A stretch of DNA of 64,000 nucleotides from Chryseobacterium sp. KACC 21268 (GTDB lineage Bacteria; Bacteroidota; Bacteroidia; Flavobacteriales; Weeksellaceae): assembly GCA_028736075.1 (NCBI GenBank), contig CP117875.1, positions 1 through 64,000 on the forward strand, written 5' to 3'. The translations under genes were made by a program, and so were the position numbers. The notes below the pieces were generated by a model. The model searched no databases, was not told where the DNA came from, and saw nothing but the letters and a program-made list of their open reading frames with translations. Of this stretch, positions 36,846 through 45,095 are shown one piece after another (position 1 is the first letter of the stretch; each line of letters begins with the position of its first letter).

Positions 36846-37371
36846 TTTCAGATAAGGTTTTCAAGTCATTCAGGCCTTCATCAAACGTGCTCATCATTTG
36901 TCTGTCGAGCACAGGTTTCATCGGTTTCATAATGGTCGTACAATCAAAATCAATGTCCCAGGTGACTTTCGTGTCATTGCCCGCAGGTTCCAATTTGATA
37001 TTCGAAGTCGCATAATCCTCAAAAGGTTTGATGAAGTGCATCTTCGTCGTCACCAGCTGATTCGGCTCGATTCTCGTAATTTCCTGCTCGCCCTCGCCTA
37101 CTTCATCATTACCTTTCCAAGCGAAAAAATCACCGACAACACCGCTATTTCCTTTATACGTTTTCACCAGATTCTTATCCAGTTTCATCCACGGACTCCA
37201 GGAATTGATGGCGCGCATCGAGTTCACATTCTGCCAGACCTTCTCCTGCGGTGCATTTATCACAATCGATTTTTCACCGTGATAATGGCTGTCAAAAAAC
37301 AAGATTGCGATAAGACAATACGCCACAAAAATGCCCAAAATAACACCTAAGATTTTCAGAATTTTTTTCAT
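36841..37371 (-). CDS. SRPBCC family protein with TM anchor
   Basis: A 176-residue protein with an N-terminal membrane helix (ILKILGVILGIFVAYCLIAILFF) and a START/Bet v1-like (SRPBCC) domain that would face the periplasm. The opening strand is SIVINAPQEKVWQNVNSM, and the domain closes with a long helix (MKPMKPVLDRQMMSTFDEGLNDL). Members bind hydrophobic ligands, and no substrate is known for this group. It ends at the shared terminator and stands alone. Confidence 0.85.
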   Translation of the reverse strand: MKKILKILGVILGIFVAYCLIAILFFDSHYHGEKSIVINAPQEKVWQNVNSMRAINSWSPWMKLDKNLVKTYKGNSGVVGDFFAWKGNDEVGEGEQEITRIEPNQLVTTKMHFIKPFEDYATSNIKLEPAGNDTKVTWDIDFDCTTIMKPMKPVLDRQMMSTFDEGLNDLKTLSEK

Positions 37372-37444
37372 AATAAGTATAGTTTAAGTTCAAAACAAAT
37401 CTAAAAATAATTTAAATACAAAAACTTTTCCTAAGACAATATTT

Positions 37445-37568
37445 ATTTGGGCGCCTTTATCCGCCTTCCACTCCCGCTTTTTTGTCATTGCGAAAGACGT
37501 GAAGTCATCAATAGAAACTTTCTAGAATCGCAATGACAAAAAGAGCTCCGTTCAAGTCGAGGCGCAAT
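37445..37568 (-). repeat. Palindromic element A3
   Basis: The element reads on the minus strand from TTGCGCCTCGACTTGAACGG and GAGCTC to GGCGCCCAAAT. It holds a long stem TTTTTGTCATTGCGA / TCGCAATGACAAAAA in the centre, and the ends GCGCC/GGCGC can pair. It sits directly ahead of the peptidase promoter. Confidence 0.7.
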
Positions 37569-37602
37569 TTTGTCATACTTTCACCTTTAGGTACTAAATT
37601 TG
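37568..37602 (+). promoter_or_regulatory. Promoter of the M3 peptidase gene
   Basis: TTTTG at 37568-37572 and -7 element TAAATTTG at 37595-37602, spacing 22 bp. The predicted leader of about 95 nt contains a family D repeat and a 7-bp tandem array. Confidence 0.65.
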
Positions 37603-37624
37603 TGATTTCAACAAAGTAAGAAAA

Positions 37625-37649
37625 GGCTTCGAGAGCCTCAGCCTGACAA
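37625..37649 (+). repeat. Interspersed motif D, copy 1
   Basis: GGCTTCGAGAGCCTCAGCC followed by TGACAA. The same motif recurs at 40943-40966, at 53426-53448 (minus) and, with four changes, inside the peptidase gene at 38928-38952. Confidence 0.65.
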
Positions 37650-37659
37650 GGACAAGGCT

Positions 37660-37697
37660 AACTATCAACTATCAACTATCAACTATCAACTATCAAC
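37660..37697 (+). repeat. 7-bp tandem array AACTATC x5.4
   Basis: Five perfect copies of AACTATC plus AAC, ending six bases before the peptidase start codon and inside the predicted 5' leader. Slippage would change the leader length in 7-nt steps. Confidence 0.9.
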
Positions 37698-37703
37698 AAA
37701 ATT

Positions 37704-39806
37704 ATGAATCCACTATTAGAAAAATTCAACACCAAATATACCTCATCACCTTTCAGCGATATCAAAGAAGAACATTACCTTCCCGCATTTCAGGAATTGG
37801 TAAAAACCGCTGAAAAGGAAATCGACGAAATCACCAACAATCCAGAAACGCCAACTTTCGAAAATACGATTGAAGCAATGGCTTTTTCCGGCGAACAATT
37901 GGACAGAGTTTCGAGCATTTTCTTCAATCTAAATTCTGCCGAAACCAACGACGAAATCCAGAAAATCGCGCAAGATGTTTCTCCACTGTTGACCGAATTC
38001 TCTTCCAAAATTTCGCAAAACGAAAAACTATTCGAAAGAATCAAAAACGTTTACGACCAGAAAGACACTTTGTCATTGAACGATGAACAAAAAATGTTGC
38101 TGAATGAAACGTATAAAGGTTTTGTGAGAAGTGGAGCTTTATTAAATGAAGAAGACAAAAAGAAACTGGAAAAAATCAATATGGATTTGTCCATCAAGTC
38201 CCTTCAATTCGGACAAAATGCTTTGGCATCGACCAACGCTTATTTCAAACACATCACAGACAAAGAACAATTGAAAGGAATTCCCGAAGCAATCCTGGAG
38301 CAATATCACGAAGATGCCAAGGAAAAAGGTTTGGAAGGTTACGTGATTACACTTCAATATCCAAGTTATCTTCCTGCACTGACTTACGCAGAAAACCGTG
38401 AGCTCAGACAAGAATTAGCATTAGCAAATGGCAAAAAATCCTTTGACGGTGGAGAATTTGACAATCAAAATCTCATCAAAGAAATCGTAAAACTTCGTCA
38501 GGAAAAAGCGGAATTATTGGGTTATAAAAATTACGCAAATTTCGTTTTGGAGGAAAGAATGGCAAAATCGCCAGAAAAAGTGTTTGAATTTCTAAACGAA
38601 CTTTTGGACAAAGCAAAACCTTTCGCTCAAAAGGAAATCGAGGAATTAAAAACCTTAGCAAAAGCCGACGGAATTGATGAAATTCAAAGCTACGACCACG
38701 CTTTCTACGCTGAAAAATTAAGAAAACAAAAATTCGATATCGATGATGAAGAACTGAAACCTTACTTCCAATTGGAGAAAGTTCAGGAAGCAGTTTTCGG
38801 ATTAGCAGGAAAATTATTTGGACTTGAATTCAAGGAAATTAATGATGTTCAGAAATACCACGAAGATGTGAAGACTTATGAGATTTTCGACGTTGGAAGC
38901 GGAAAGTTGGAAAATGGAAGTGCAGAAGGCTTCGATAATCTCAGCCTGACAAACGAAAAGCAAGAAGCCAAAAGCCAAGCGCTAAAAGCAATCCTTTACG
39001 TCGATTATCATCCTCGAAAAGGAAAACGTGCCGGAGCCTGGATGACGAGCTATAAAAATCAATATAAAAAAGACGGCGAAAATTCCCGTCCGCATATTTC
39101 CGTGGTTTGTAATTTCACAAAGCCTACGAAAGACACGCCAAGTTTGTTGACTTTCCAGGAAGTGACAACCTTGTTCCACGAGTTTGGACACGCACTTCAC
39201 GGCGTTTTGGCAGACACGCAATATCCGAATTTGTCAGGAACTTCTGTGAAATGGGATTTTGTGGAATTGCCTTCCCAATTCTTAGAAAATTTCTGCTACG
39301 AACCAGAATTTCTAAAAACATTCGCCAAACATTATCAAACCGGAGAAATTTTACCAGACGAAAAAATCGAGAAGTTATCTCAAAGCAAATCCTTTATGGA
39401 AGGCTATCAAACGATGAGACAAGTTGGTCTTGGATTGTTGGATATGGCGTTTCATTCGGAAGTTGGAGAGTTGGAGCGTTTGAGCGTGAAAGAGTACGAA
39501 GTTGAAAAAACTGAGGCTACAAGTATCTACCCTTCAAATCCGGAAACGGCGACTGCACCAAGTTTCTCACATATTTTTCAAGGTGGATATTCGGCTGGTT
39601 ATTATTCTTACAAATGGGCGGAAGTTTTGGATGCGGATGCGTTTCAATATTTCAAAGAGAATGGCATCTTCAATCCGGAAATTGCTTCAAAATATAAAAT
39701 CCTTCTTTCTTCCGGCGGAACCAAAGACCCGATGGAATTGTTCAAAGCGTTCCGTGGAAGCGAGCCGAAAGTGGAGAGCTTATTGAAGAGAGCGTTTGGA
39801 GTTTAA
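37704..39806 (+). CDS. dcp: M3 family peptidyl-dipeptidase Dcp
   Basis: Zinc metallopeptidase of 700 residues, M3A family, which releases C-terminal dipeptides or short oligopeptides. The HEFGH motif is at residues 492-496 (LFHEFGHALHG), with downstream Glu in LPSQFLENF and a C-terminal GYSAGYYSYKW typical of the family. There is no signal peptide, so it is probably cytosolic or periplasm-associated without a clear signal. Residues about 405-430 (around GFDNLSLTNEKQEAKSQ) look like an extra segment before KAILYVDYHPRKGKRAGAW, coded by DNA resembling the family D motif. Expression may be tuned by the 7-bp array just upstream. Confidence 0.95.
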   Translation: MNPLLEKFNTKYTSSPFSDIKEEHYLPAFQELVKTAEKEIDEITNNPETPTFENTIEAMAFSGEQLDRVSSIFFNLNSAETNDEIQKIAQDVSPLLTEFSSKISQNEKLFERIKNVYDQKDTLSLNDEQKMLLNETYKGFVRSGALLNEEDKKKLEKINMDLSIKSLQFGQNALASTNAYFKHITDKEQLKGIPEAILEQYHEDAKEKGLEGYVITLQYPSYLPALTYAENRELRQELALANGKKSFDGGEFDNQNLIKEIVKLRQEKAELLGYKNYANFVLEERMAKSPEKVFEFLNELLDKAKPFAQKEIEELKTLAKADGIDEIQSYDHAFYAEKLRKQKFDIDDEELKPYFQLEKVQEAVFGLAGKLFGLEFKEINDVQKYHEDVKTYEIFDVGSGKLENGSAEGFDNLSLTNEKQEAKSQALKAILYVDYHPRKGKRAGAWMTSYKNQYKKDGENSRPHISVVCNFTKPTKDTPSLLTFQEVTTLFHEFGHALHGVLADTQYPNLSGTSVKWDFVELPSQFLENFCYEPEFLKTFAKHYQTGEILPDEKIEKLSQSKSFMEGYQTMRQVGLGLLDMAFHSEVGELERLSVKEYEVEKTEATSIYPSNPETATAPSFSHIFQGGYSAGYYSYKWAEVLDADAFQYFKENGIFNPEIASKYKILLSSGGTKDPMELFKAFRGSEPKVESLLKRAFGV
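38928..38952 (+). repeat. Motif D-like sequence inside dcp
   Basis: GGCTTCGATAATCTCAGCC followed by TGACAA matches the intergenic motif D at 21 of 25 positions and is read in frame in the dcp gene. A low-complexity AAGCCAAAAGCCAAGCG string follows. Confidence 0.5.
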
Positions 39807-39832
39807 TATTATATTAGCTAAAAATTAAAATA

Positions 39833-40528
39833 TTGAAAAATCACTTAAACTTGATTTTATTATTGGTTTGTATTTCTGTCTTTGTAAAAGCTCAAACGAA
39901 GCCCACAACATTATTTGAAAATGATGCGAAGCTAACCGGACAAACGGACAAAAATGGGGAGCGAACAGGCGAATGGAAATGGTTTGAGAAAAATGGCGAA
40001 CTCTTCCAAATTGGAAAATACACCAATGGAAAACCAGTCGATGAATGGAAAACCTATTATCGCAATGGAAAATTGAGAACAATTGGTCGATTCGAAAATG
40101 GAAAGCAAACTGGTGAGTGGAAGGAATATTATGATAATGGACAACTTTATGAAATTGGCTTGTACAATGGCGAAAACAGAATTGGCGAACACCAATGGTA
40201 CCACGACAATGGAAAACCAAAAATGATTGGAAGCTACGATGAAGCTGGAAAAACCATTGGCGAATGGAAAGAATATTACGCCAATGGACAGCTAAGACAC
40301 GTTGGAACCCAAAGAGACAATAATCGCGTTGGTGAATGGAAATATTATCACGAAAACGGAAACTTGGAAAAAACTGGCAGTCACGATGATAATGGAATGA
40401 TGGTCGGCGAATGGAAATTATATCATAAGAACGGAAAGATTGGAGCAGTTGGAATCATAAAAGATGGTGAAAAAACTGGAGAATGGAAATATTATGATGA
40501 AAACGGCAATCTGAAAAAGGCCAAATAA
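39833..40528 (+). CDS. Exported YwqK/MORN-like repeat protein
   Basis: A 231-residue protein with a signal peptide (ends VFVKAQ) and about eight tandem repeats of 22-25 residues with the pattern GEWK.YY.NG.L..IG.... These are MORN_2/YwqK-type repeats. Automatic annotation often calls such proteins toxin-antitoxin YwqK family antitoxin, but export, lack of a toxin partner and pure repeat content make that name misleading here. The repeats form beta-hairpins, possibly for binding at the surface. The start is a TTG at 39833, and no better ATG is available. It lies 26 bp after dcp. Confidence 0.88.
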   Translation: MKNHLNLILLLVCISVFVKAQTKPTTLFENDAKLTGQTDKNGERTGEWKWFEKNGELFQIGKYTNGKPVDEWKTYYRNGKLRTIGRFENGKQTGEWKEYYDNGQLYEIGLYNGENRIGEHQWYHDNGKPKMIGSYDEAGKTIGEWKEYYANGQLRHVGTQRDNNRVGEWKYYHENGNLEKTGSHDDNGMMVGEWKLYHKNGKIGAVGIIKDGEKTGEWKYYDENGNLKKAK

Positions 40529-40553
40529 CCTTATCAATTTATAATTTAAACCA

Positions 40554-40931
40554 ATGACTTGTCCCTGCTGTTCTGGAAAACCCTACGAAGATTGCTGTCA
40601 ACCTTATCACACAAAAGAAAAATTCCCACCAACTGCGGAAGCTTTGATGCGTTCTCGTTTTTCAGCGTTTGCGATTCCGAATGGTGAATATCTGTGGGAA
40701 ACCACTTCGCCTGGAAAACGGAAATTCCATAATAAGAAAAGTCTTCAAGAATGGGGCGAAATCAATAAATGGACGAGGTTGAAAATCGTGGATACGCCTT
40801 CAATGAACAAAGTGGAATTCAAAGCGTTTTATACGGATGAAGATGGAAATCCGCAAGTTCATCACGAGTTATCGACTTTCAAAACGATTCAGAACCGCTG
40901 GTATTATGTGAGCGGAGTGTTTTTGGATTGA
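40554..40931 (+). CDS. YchJ family SEC-C protein
   Basis: A 125-residue YchJ-type protein. The N-terminal SEC-C zinc motif is CPCCSGKPYEDCC, followed by the RSRFSAFA helix (AEALMRSRFSAFAIPNGEYLWETTSP) and an NTF2-like beta domain. The function is unknown. The family is widespread in bacteria, and the zinc motif resembles the one in SecA that binds SecB. It is in line with the YwqK gene, 25 bp apart. Motif D hairpins follow. Confidence 0.92.
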   Translation: MTCPCCSGKPYEDCCQPYHTKEKFPPTAEALMRSRFSAFAIPNGEYLWETTSPGKRKFHNKKSLQEWGEINKWTRLKIVDTPSMNKVEFKAFYTDEDGNPQVHHELSTFKTIQNRWYYVSGVFLD

Positions 40932-40942
40932 CTTCTTTAATG

Positions 40943-41013
40943 GGCTTCGAGAGCCTCAGCCTGACAATGGATTAAATTATGTAATCTTAGAAATTTCACT
41001 GAGGCTTTCGAAG
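40943..41013. repeat. Motif D copy 2 with inverted partner
   Basis: CTTCGAGAGCCTCAG at 40946-40960 and CTGAGGCTTTCGAAG at 40999-41013 form a 15-bp stem with one mismatch around a 38-nt loop. It sits between two converging genes and could act as a terminator. Confidence 0.65.
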
Positions 41014-41020
41014 TATTCCT

Positions 41021-41263
41021 TTATAAACCTTTTTTCTTTTTTTGTCTTAAAACATACAGATACAAACTTTCCACTTTGGCTCTTGCCCAGTCGGTTTTTC
41101 TGAGGAATTTCAGCGAGGAATTGATGCTTGGATTGTCGGCGTTGAAACATCGGATGTTGATTTGCTTTCCCAGTTCTTCGAAACCATTGTAGTAATCCAC
41201 CAATTCTTCCAAAATAGCGTCTAGTCTTTGGCCGTGTAAAGGGTCTTTCGAAGTTTGTTCCAT
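41021..41263 (-). CDS. VF530 family DNA-binding protein
   Basis: An 80-residue protein of the VF530 family (DUF2132). The conserved pattern DPLHGQRLDAILEEL..YYNGFEELGKQI.I.CF..NPSINSSLKFLRKTDWARAKVESLYL is complete. The family has a small helical fold proposed to bind DNA from its structure, and no biological role is established. It is a single gene converging on ychJ. Confidence 0.9.
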   Translation of the reverse strand: MEQTSKDPLHGQRLDAILEELVDYYNGFEELGKQINIRCFNADNPSINSSLKFLRKTDWARAKVESLYLYVLRQKKKKGL

Positions 41264-41295
41264 TTTGTAAAATTATTGATTTTAATATAATTTTG

Positions 41296-41373
41296 AACGC
41301 AAAGTCCGCAAAGATTTTTTATAATGATTGAAAATATTTTTAAGGTTCGCAAAGGCGCTTCGCTCAGCTAAGA
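41296..41373 (+). repeat. Interspersed element B, copy 2
   Basis: AACGCAAAGTCCGCAAAG to GCTTCGCTCAGCTAAGA. It matches 27333-27412 over its whole length and lies 33 bp upstream of the VF530 start. Confidence 0.7.
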
Positions 41374-41495
41374 TTTGAAATTCATTAAGTCTTTTAAAAA
41401 TGATTAACAGCAAACAAATCAATAAAGACATTTTATTTTCTTGATGTAATTTCCGCTTCTCCTTATTTCATATATTTGATTATAAATCAGAAAAA

Positions 41496-42149
41496 ATGAA
41501 AATCCTAACTTTTATTATCCTTTTATTTTCTACAATGTCTCACGCTCAGGACTTCGCCAATTTCGGCAAATATCAGAAACAAAATCAAGAAGTAAAATCC
41601 AAAAACACAACACCAAACTCTGTATTGATGGGCGATTCTATCACAGAAGGTTGGTTTGCCACAGACCCGGAATTTTTCACTAAAAACAATTTCGTCGGAA
41701 GAGGAATCGGTGGACAAGTGACTTCACAGATGCTTTTGAGATTTCGCGAAGATGTGATTTTATTGAAACCAAAACGCGTGATTATCCTCGCTGGAACCAA
41801 TGATATTGCGGAAAATCAAGGTCCTATTTCTTTGGATAAGGTTTTTGGGAATATTGTTTCGATGGTGGAATTGGCAAAAGCCAATAATATCAAAGTGGTT
41901 TTGTGTTCGGCGCTTCCCGCATCCGATTTCCCTTGGAGAAAAGGAATGATGCCCGCTGACAAAGTGATTGCACTGAATCAAATGATAAAAGATTACGCTC
42001 AGAAAAACAAAATCACCTACATCGATTATCACACACCTTTGAAAGACGATAAAGACGGTTTGCCGAAAGAAATTGCAGAAGACGGAATCCATCCGAACAA
42101 ATTGGGTTATGAGAAAATGGAAGCCATTCTGATGAAAAATTTGAAGTAA
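41496..42149 (+). CDS. Exported SGNH/GDSL esterase
   Basis: A 217-residue SGNH hydrolase with a signal peptide (MKILTFIILLFSTMSHAQ). Block I is LMGDSITEGW (nucleophile Ser), block II holds the Gly (GRGIGGQVT), block III is AGTNDIA, and block V is DGIHPNKLGY with the catalytic Asp and His. It is likely a periplasmic or secreted esterase removing acetyl groups from sugars or carrying out lysophospholipase-type reactions. The last base of its stop codon is the first base of the next start (TAATG), so the two genes are translationally coupled. Confidence 0.92.
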   Translation: MKILTFIILLFSTMSHAQDFANFGKYQKQNQEVKSKNTTPNSVLMGDSITEGWFATDPEFFTKNNFVGRGIGGQVTSQMLLRFREDVILLKPKRVIILAGTNDIAENQGPISLDKVFGNIVSMVELAKANNIKVVLCSALPASDFPWRKGMMPADKVIALNQMIKDYAQKNKITYIDYHTPLKDDKDGLPKEIAEDGIHPNKLGYEKMEAILMKNLK

Positions 42150-42679
42150 TGAATCTTGAAGCACTGAAATTCCCAGTCGGAAAATTCCAAAAACCGGAAA
42201 ACATCACCAAAGACATCATCGAATCGGCTATTTCTGAAATTGAAAAATTTCCAAATCTTGTGAAAGTCGAAATTGAAAATTTGGATGAAAACGATTTGAA
42301 GTTAAAATACAGACCAGAAGGCTGGACCATATCACAAGTTATTCACCATTGTGCCGATAGTCATATCAACAGTTATGTGCGATTCAAATTGGCGTTGACG
42401 GAAAATATTCCAATAATTAAACCTTACGGGGAAAGTCTTTGGGCAGAATTGCCGGATAGCAAGCTTTCGCCTTTTGTTTCTTTGAAGTTGCTGGAAGCTT
42501 TGCACGAAAGATGGGTTTTTCTTTTGAAAAGTTTGTCTGAGGAAGATTTGAACAAAGAATTTATCCATCCTGAACAGTCAGAAAAGATTTCGCTCAAAGA
42601 GAATATTTTAATTTACAGTTGGCATTGTCAGCATCATTTGGCGCATATTCGCCAAGCGAAGGAATTGAGATTTAATTAA
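42149..42679 (+). CDS. YfiT/DinB-like putative metal-dependent hydrolase
   Basis: A 176-residue protein of the DinB/YfiT four-helix superfamily. Metal-binding histidines are visible in VIHHCADSH and WHCQHHLAH, and the characteristic RPEGWTISQV precedes the first of these. Members in Firmicutes are bacillithiol transferases, but flavobacterial thiol use is not clear from the sequence, so the substrate is open. It overlaps the esterase gene by one base. Confidence 0.9.
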   Translation: MNLEALKFPVGKFQKPENITKDIIESAISEIEKFPNLVKVEIENLDENDLKLKYRPEGWTISQVIHHCADSHINSYVRFKLALTENIPIIKPYGESLWAELPDSKLSPFVSLKLLEALHERWVFLLKSLSEEDLNKEFIHPEQSEKISLKENILIYSWHCQHHLAHIRQAKELRFN

Positions 42680-42695
42680 AAAACTTTAAAAAATT

Positions 42696-43097
42696 ATGAA
42701 AAAACCAATCTCTTTTTTATTTCTACTTTCCATCAATATTTTTTCATTGGCTCAGAATAAAATCGACCAAGACCTGGAAAAATGTCTAAGCCAAAGAAAT
42801 TCTACTGCTGGTCAAGTAAGCTGTGTTTCTTCTGCTCGGGATTCTTGGGACAAAGAACTTAATAAATCTTATTTATCATTAAGTCAAAAACTTTCAAAAA
42901 CCGGAAAGAGCGAATTGGTAGAAGCGCAGAGAAATTGGATGAAGTTCCGAGATTCTGAATTCAAATTGATTGACAAATATTATATTGGTGTGAAGAAAGG
43001 AACATTATTCTACGTGATTGCGGAAAATAAAAAATTGGAGATTGTGAAGGAAAGGGTTTTACAGCTTAAAGATTATGATGAGCAGTTTGATTATTGA
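42696..43097 (+). CDS. LprI-type lysozyme inhibitor-like protein
   Basis: A 133-residue exported protein with a signal peptide (ISFLFLLSINIFSLAQ) and a DUF1311/LprI domain. Hallmarks are the Cys pair (KCLSQRN, SCVSSARDSWDKELNKSY) and LVEAQRNWMKFRD. LprI family members inhibit lysozyme in some bacteria, though many have not been tested. It follows the YfiT-like gene by 16 bp and may be in the same transcript. Confidence 0.88.
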   Translation: MKKPISFLFLLSINIFSLAQNKIDQDLEKCLSQRNSTAGQVSCVSSARDSWDKELNKSYLSLSQKLSKTGKSELVEAQRNWMKFRDSEFKLIDKYYIGVKKGTLFYVIAENKKLEIVKERVLQLKDYDEQFDY

Positions 43098-43117
43098 TTA
43101 GTTCAATATGTTAATCA

Positions 43118-43447
43118 ATGGAAACAAACCACATTAAATATAGTTATAAAAAATTTACACTAATCATTATATGCGCTTTTATAATTGCACTTATTATTCC
43201 ACGCATTCTAGGAAATTCCCTACGATATTCAGAGTTGAGAATTGTTTGGCAAATCGGGATTAATACTTCGATGATTTTACACGGATTTACAATTCTCTTT
43301 TCATTTATTAACTCGTTATTTACTTTCCTCGAATTTCGTGAAACCAAAAAGTGGAATTTACTTTGGCTAATCTTAAGTCTTATTCCCTTTTTATATTGGA
43401 CTTATTGGTTAACTTATATCTCTTTCTTCCTGAACAATGAATATTGA
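43118..43447 (+). CDS. Hypothetical three-helix membrane protein
   Basis: A 109-residue protein with three hydrophobic helices (LIIICAFIIALIIPRIL, IGINTSMILHGFTILFSFI, LLWLILSLIPFLYWTYWLTYI) and a Lys/Tyr-rich N-terminus. No family is recognised. It is more AT-rich than its neighbours. It starts 20 bp after the LprI-like gene and stops 68 bp before the preferred hutH start. Confidence 0.6.
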   Translation: METNHIKYSYKKFTLIIICAFIIALIIPRILGNSLRYSELRIVWQIGINTSMILHGFTILFSFINSLFTFLEFRETKKWNLLWLILSLIPFLYWTYWLTYISFFLNNEY

Positions 43448-43515
43448 TTGATAAAATACAAAATCATTCTTACGTTCTTCCCGAAAAGTGTATTTTTAGG
43501 CAAAATTTTTTAGTA

Positions 43516-45003
43516 ATGATCTACGGAATCGATACGCTTGGATATCAAGATGTTTTGGCAATAGCAAAAAATCCATCGCTTGCAAAACTCAGTGAAAAAT
43601 CAAAAGAACAAATTATAAGATCGCAAAAGAATGTTCAAAAAATTGTAGCTTCTGACAGGACGGTTTACGGTATCAATACAGGATTCGGACCGCTTTGCGA
43701 CACCAAAATATCAGAATCGGAAACAGCGCAACTTCAGCACAACCTCATCATTTCTCACGCCGTTGGTGTTGGAAAACCGATTGATAAGAATATTTCAAAA
43801 ATAATGATGATTGCCAAGGTTCACGCTTTGTCAAAAGGATTTTCGGGTGTTTCTTTGGACGTGATAGAGCGATTGATATTGATGTTGGAGAAAGACATTA
43901 TTCCTGTTGTTCCGGAGCAAGGTTCTGTTGGAGCCTCGGGAGATCTGGCGCCTTTGGCACATTTGGTTTTGCCACTTTTGGGATTAGGCCAGGTTTGGGA
44001 AAATGATAAAACGGTTGAAACAGCTATAGTTTTAGAAAAGCACAATATTCAACCTTTGAAACTTGGTCCAAAAGAAGGTTTGGGATTGATCAATGGAACG
44101 CAATTCATCCTCGCTCACGCCATCGTTGGATTATCAAAATTTGAATATCTTTTGGATCTGGCCGACTTGACTGCGGCAATGAGCCTTGAAGCTTATCGAG
44201 GTTCTGCAAGTCCTTTCAAAAAAGAATTGCACGACATTCGTCCGTTTGACGGAAGCCGAAAAGTGGCAGAAAGAATGCGAAACTTCCTGAAGGATTCCGA
44301 CAATCTTAAGTCCCACGAATTCTGCGACCGCGTTCAGGATCCATATTCTATGAGATGTGTACCGCAAGTTCACGGCGCCAGCAGAAATGCCTTCGAACAT
44401 TTGAAACAAATGGCAGACACAGAACTGAATTCTGTAACCGACAATCCAATCATTCTGAGTGCAGAAGAATCCATCTCAGGCGGGAATTTCCACGGACAAT
44501 TGATGGCTTTGCCTCTGGATTATTGTTCATTGGCAGCAGCTGAACTTGGAAATATCTCTGACCGAAGAAGTTATCTTTTGTTGGAAGGAAAATATGGTTT
44601 ACCTAAGTTATTAGTAGAAAGTTCTGGACTCAATTCCGGCTTTATGATTCCGCAATATACAAGTGCAGCGTTGGTTACAGAGAACAAAACGCTTTGTTTC
44701 CCTGCTTCTGCAGATTCTATACCGACAAGTTTAGGTCAGGAAGATCACGTTTCTATGGGAAGTATTTCGGGAAGAAAATTCAATCAAATTCTTGGAAATC
44801 TTGAAAATATTTTGGCGATTGAATTGATGTTTGGCGCTCAAGGTCTGGAATTCAGAAGACCTGCAGTTTGCTCAGAAATTGTTGAGAAGAATTATGCAAT
44901 TATTCGTTCTGTCGTTCCGAAATTGGAAAATGACCGATTGATTGGTGAGGATATTTTGAAAATTGCCGAGTTGATCAGAGAAAGAAAACTAATTGTCAAT
45001 TAA
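43516..45003 (+). CDS. hutH: Histidine/aromatic amino acid ammonia-lyase
   Basis: Lyase releasing ammonia from histidine to give urocanate, first step of histidine breakdown. The MIO cofactor forms from A140-S141-G142 in GSVGASGDLAPLAHL. The N-terminal YGINTGFGPLCDTKI loop and the QDPYSMRCVPQVHGA segment are also intact. The 496-residue length from 43516 fits the family, while the longer in-frame TTG start at 43444 adds 24 atypical residues and overlaps the upstream gene. Tyrosine specificity is possible, since the selectivity residue cannot be fixed by eye. Other hut genes are not adjacent. Confidence 0.93.
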   Translation: MIYGIDTLGYQDVLAIAKNPSLAKLSEKSKEQIIRSQKNVQKIVASDRTVYGINTGFGPLCDTKISESETAQLQHNLIISHAVGVGKPIDKNISKIMMIAKVHALSKGFSGVSLDVIERLILMLEKDIIPVVPEQGSVGASGDLAPLAHLVLPLLGLGQVWENDKTVETAIVLEKHNIQPLKLGPKEGLGLINGTQFILAHAIVGLSKFEYLLDLADLTAAMSLEAYRGSASPFKKELHDIRPFDGSRKVAERMRNFLKDSDNLKSHEFCDRVQDPYSMRCVPQVHGASRNAFEHLKQMADTELNSVTDNPIILSAEESISGGNFHGQLMALPLDYCSLAAAELGNISDRRSYLLLEGKYGLPKLLVESSGLNSGFMIPQYTSAALVTENKTLCFPASADSIPTSLGQEDHVSMGSISGRKFNQILGNLENILAIELMFGAQGLEFRRPAVCSEIVEKNYAIIRSVVPKLENDRLIGEDILKIAELIRERKLIVN

Positions 45004-45007
45004 AAAG

Positions 45008-45068
45008 TCTTCGACTCCGCTCAGACTGACACGTTTTTCTTATTTGATAAATCCTACTGAGCGGAGTC
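45008..45068 (+). terminator. Inverted repeat after hutH (motif D type)
   Basis: Perfect 12-bp stem GACTCCGCTCAG (45013-45024) / CTGAGCGGAGTC (45057-45068). It resembles motif D in its CTTCGA..CTCAG.CTGAC core, and probably terminates hutH. Confidence 0.6.
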
Positions 45069-45095
45069 AAGCACATTTAATCATCTTTTATATTA

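Noticed and set aside
37660-37697. Short array mistaken for a CRISPR
   Set aside because: Units of 7 bp without spacers; no cas genes in the window.
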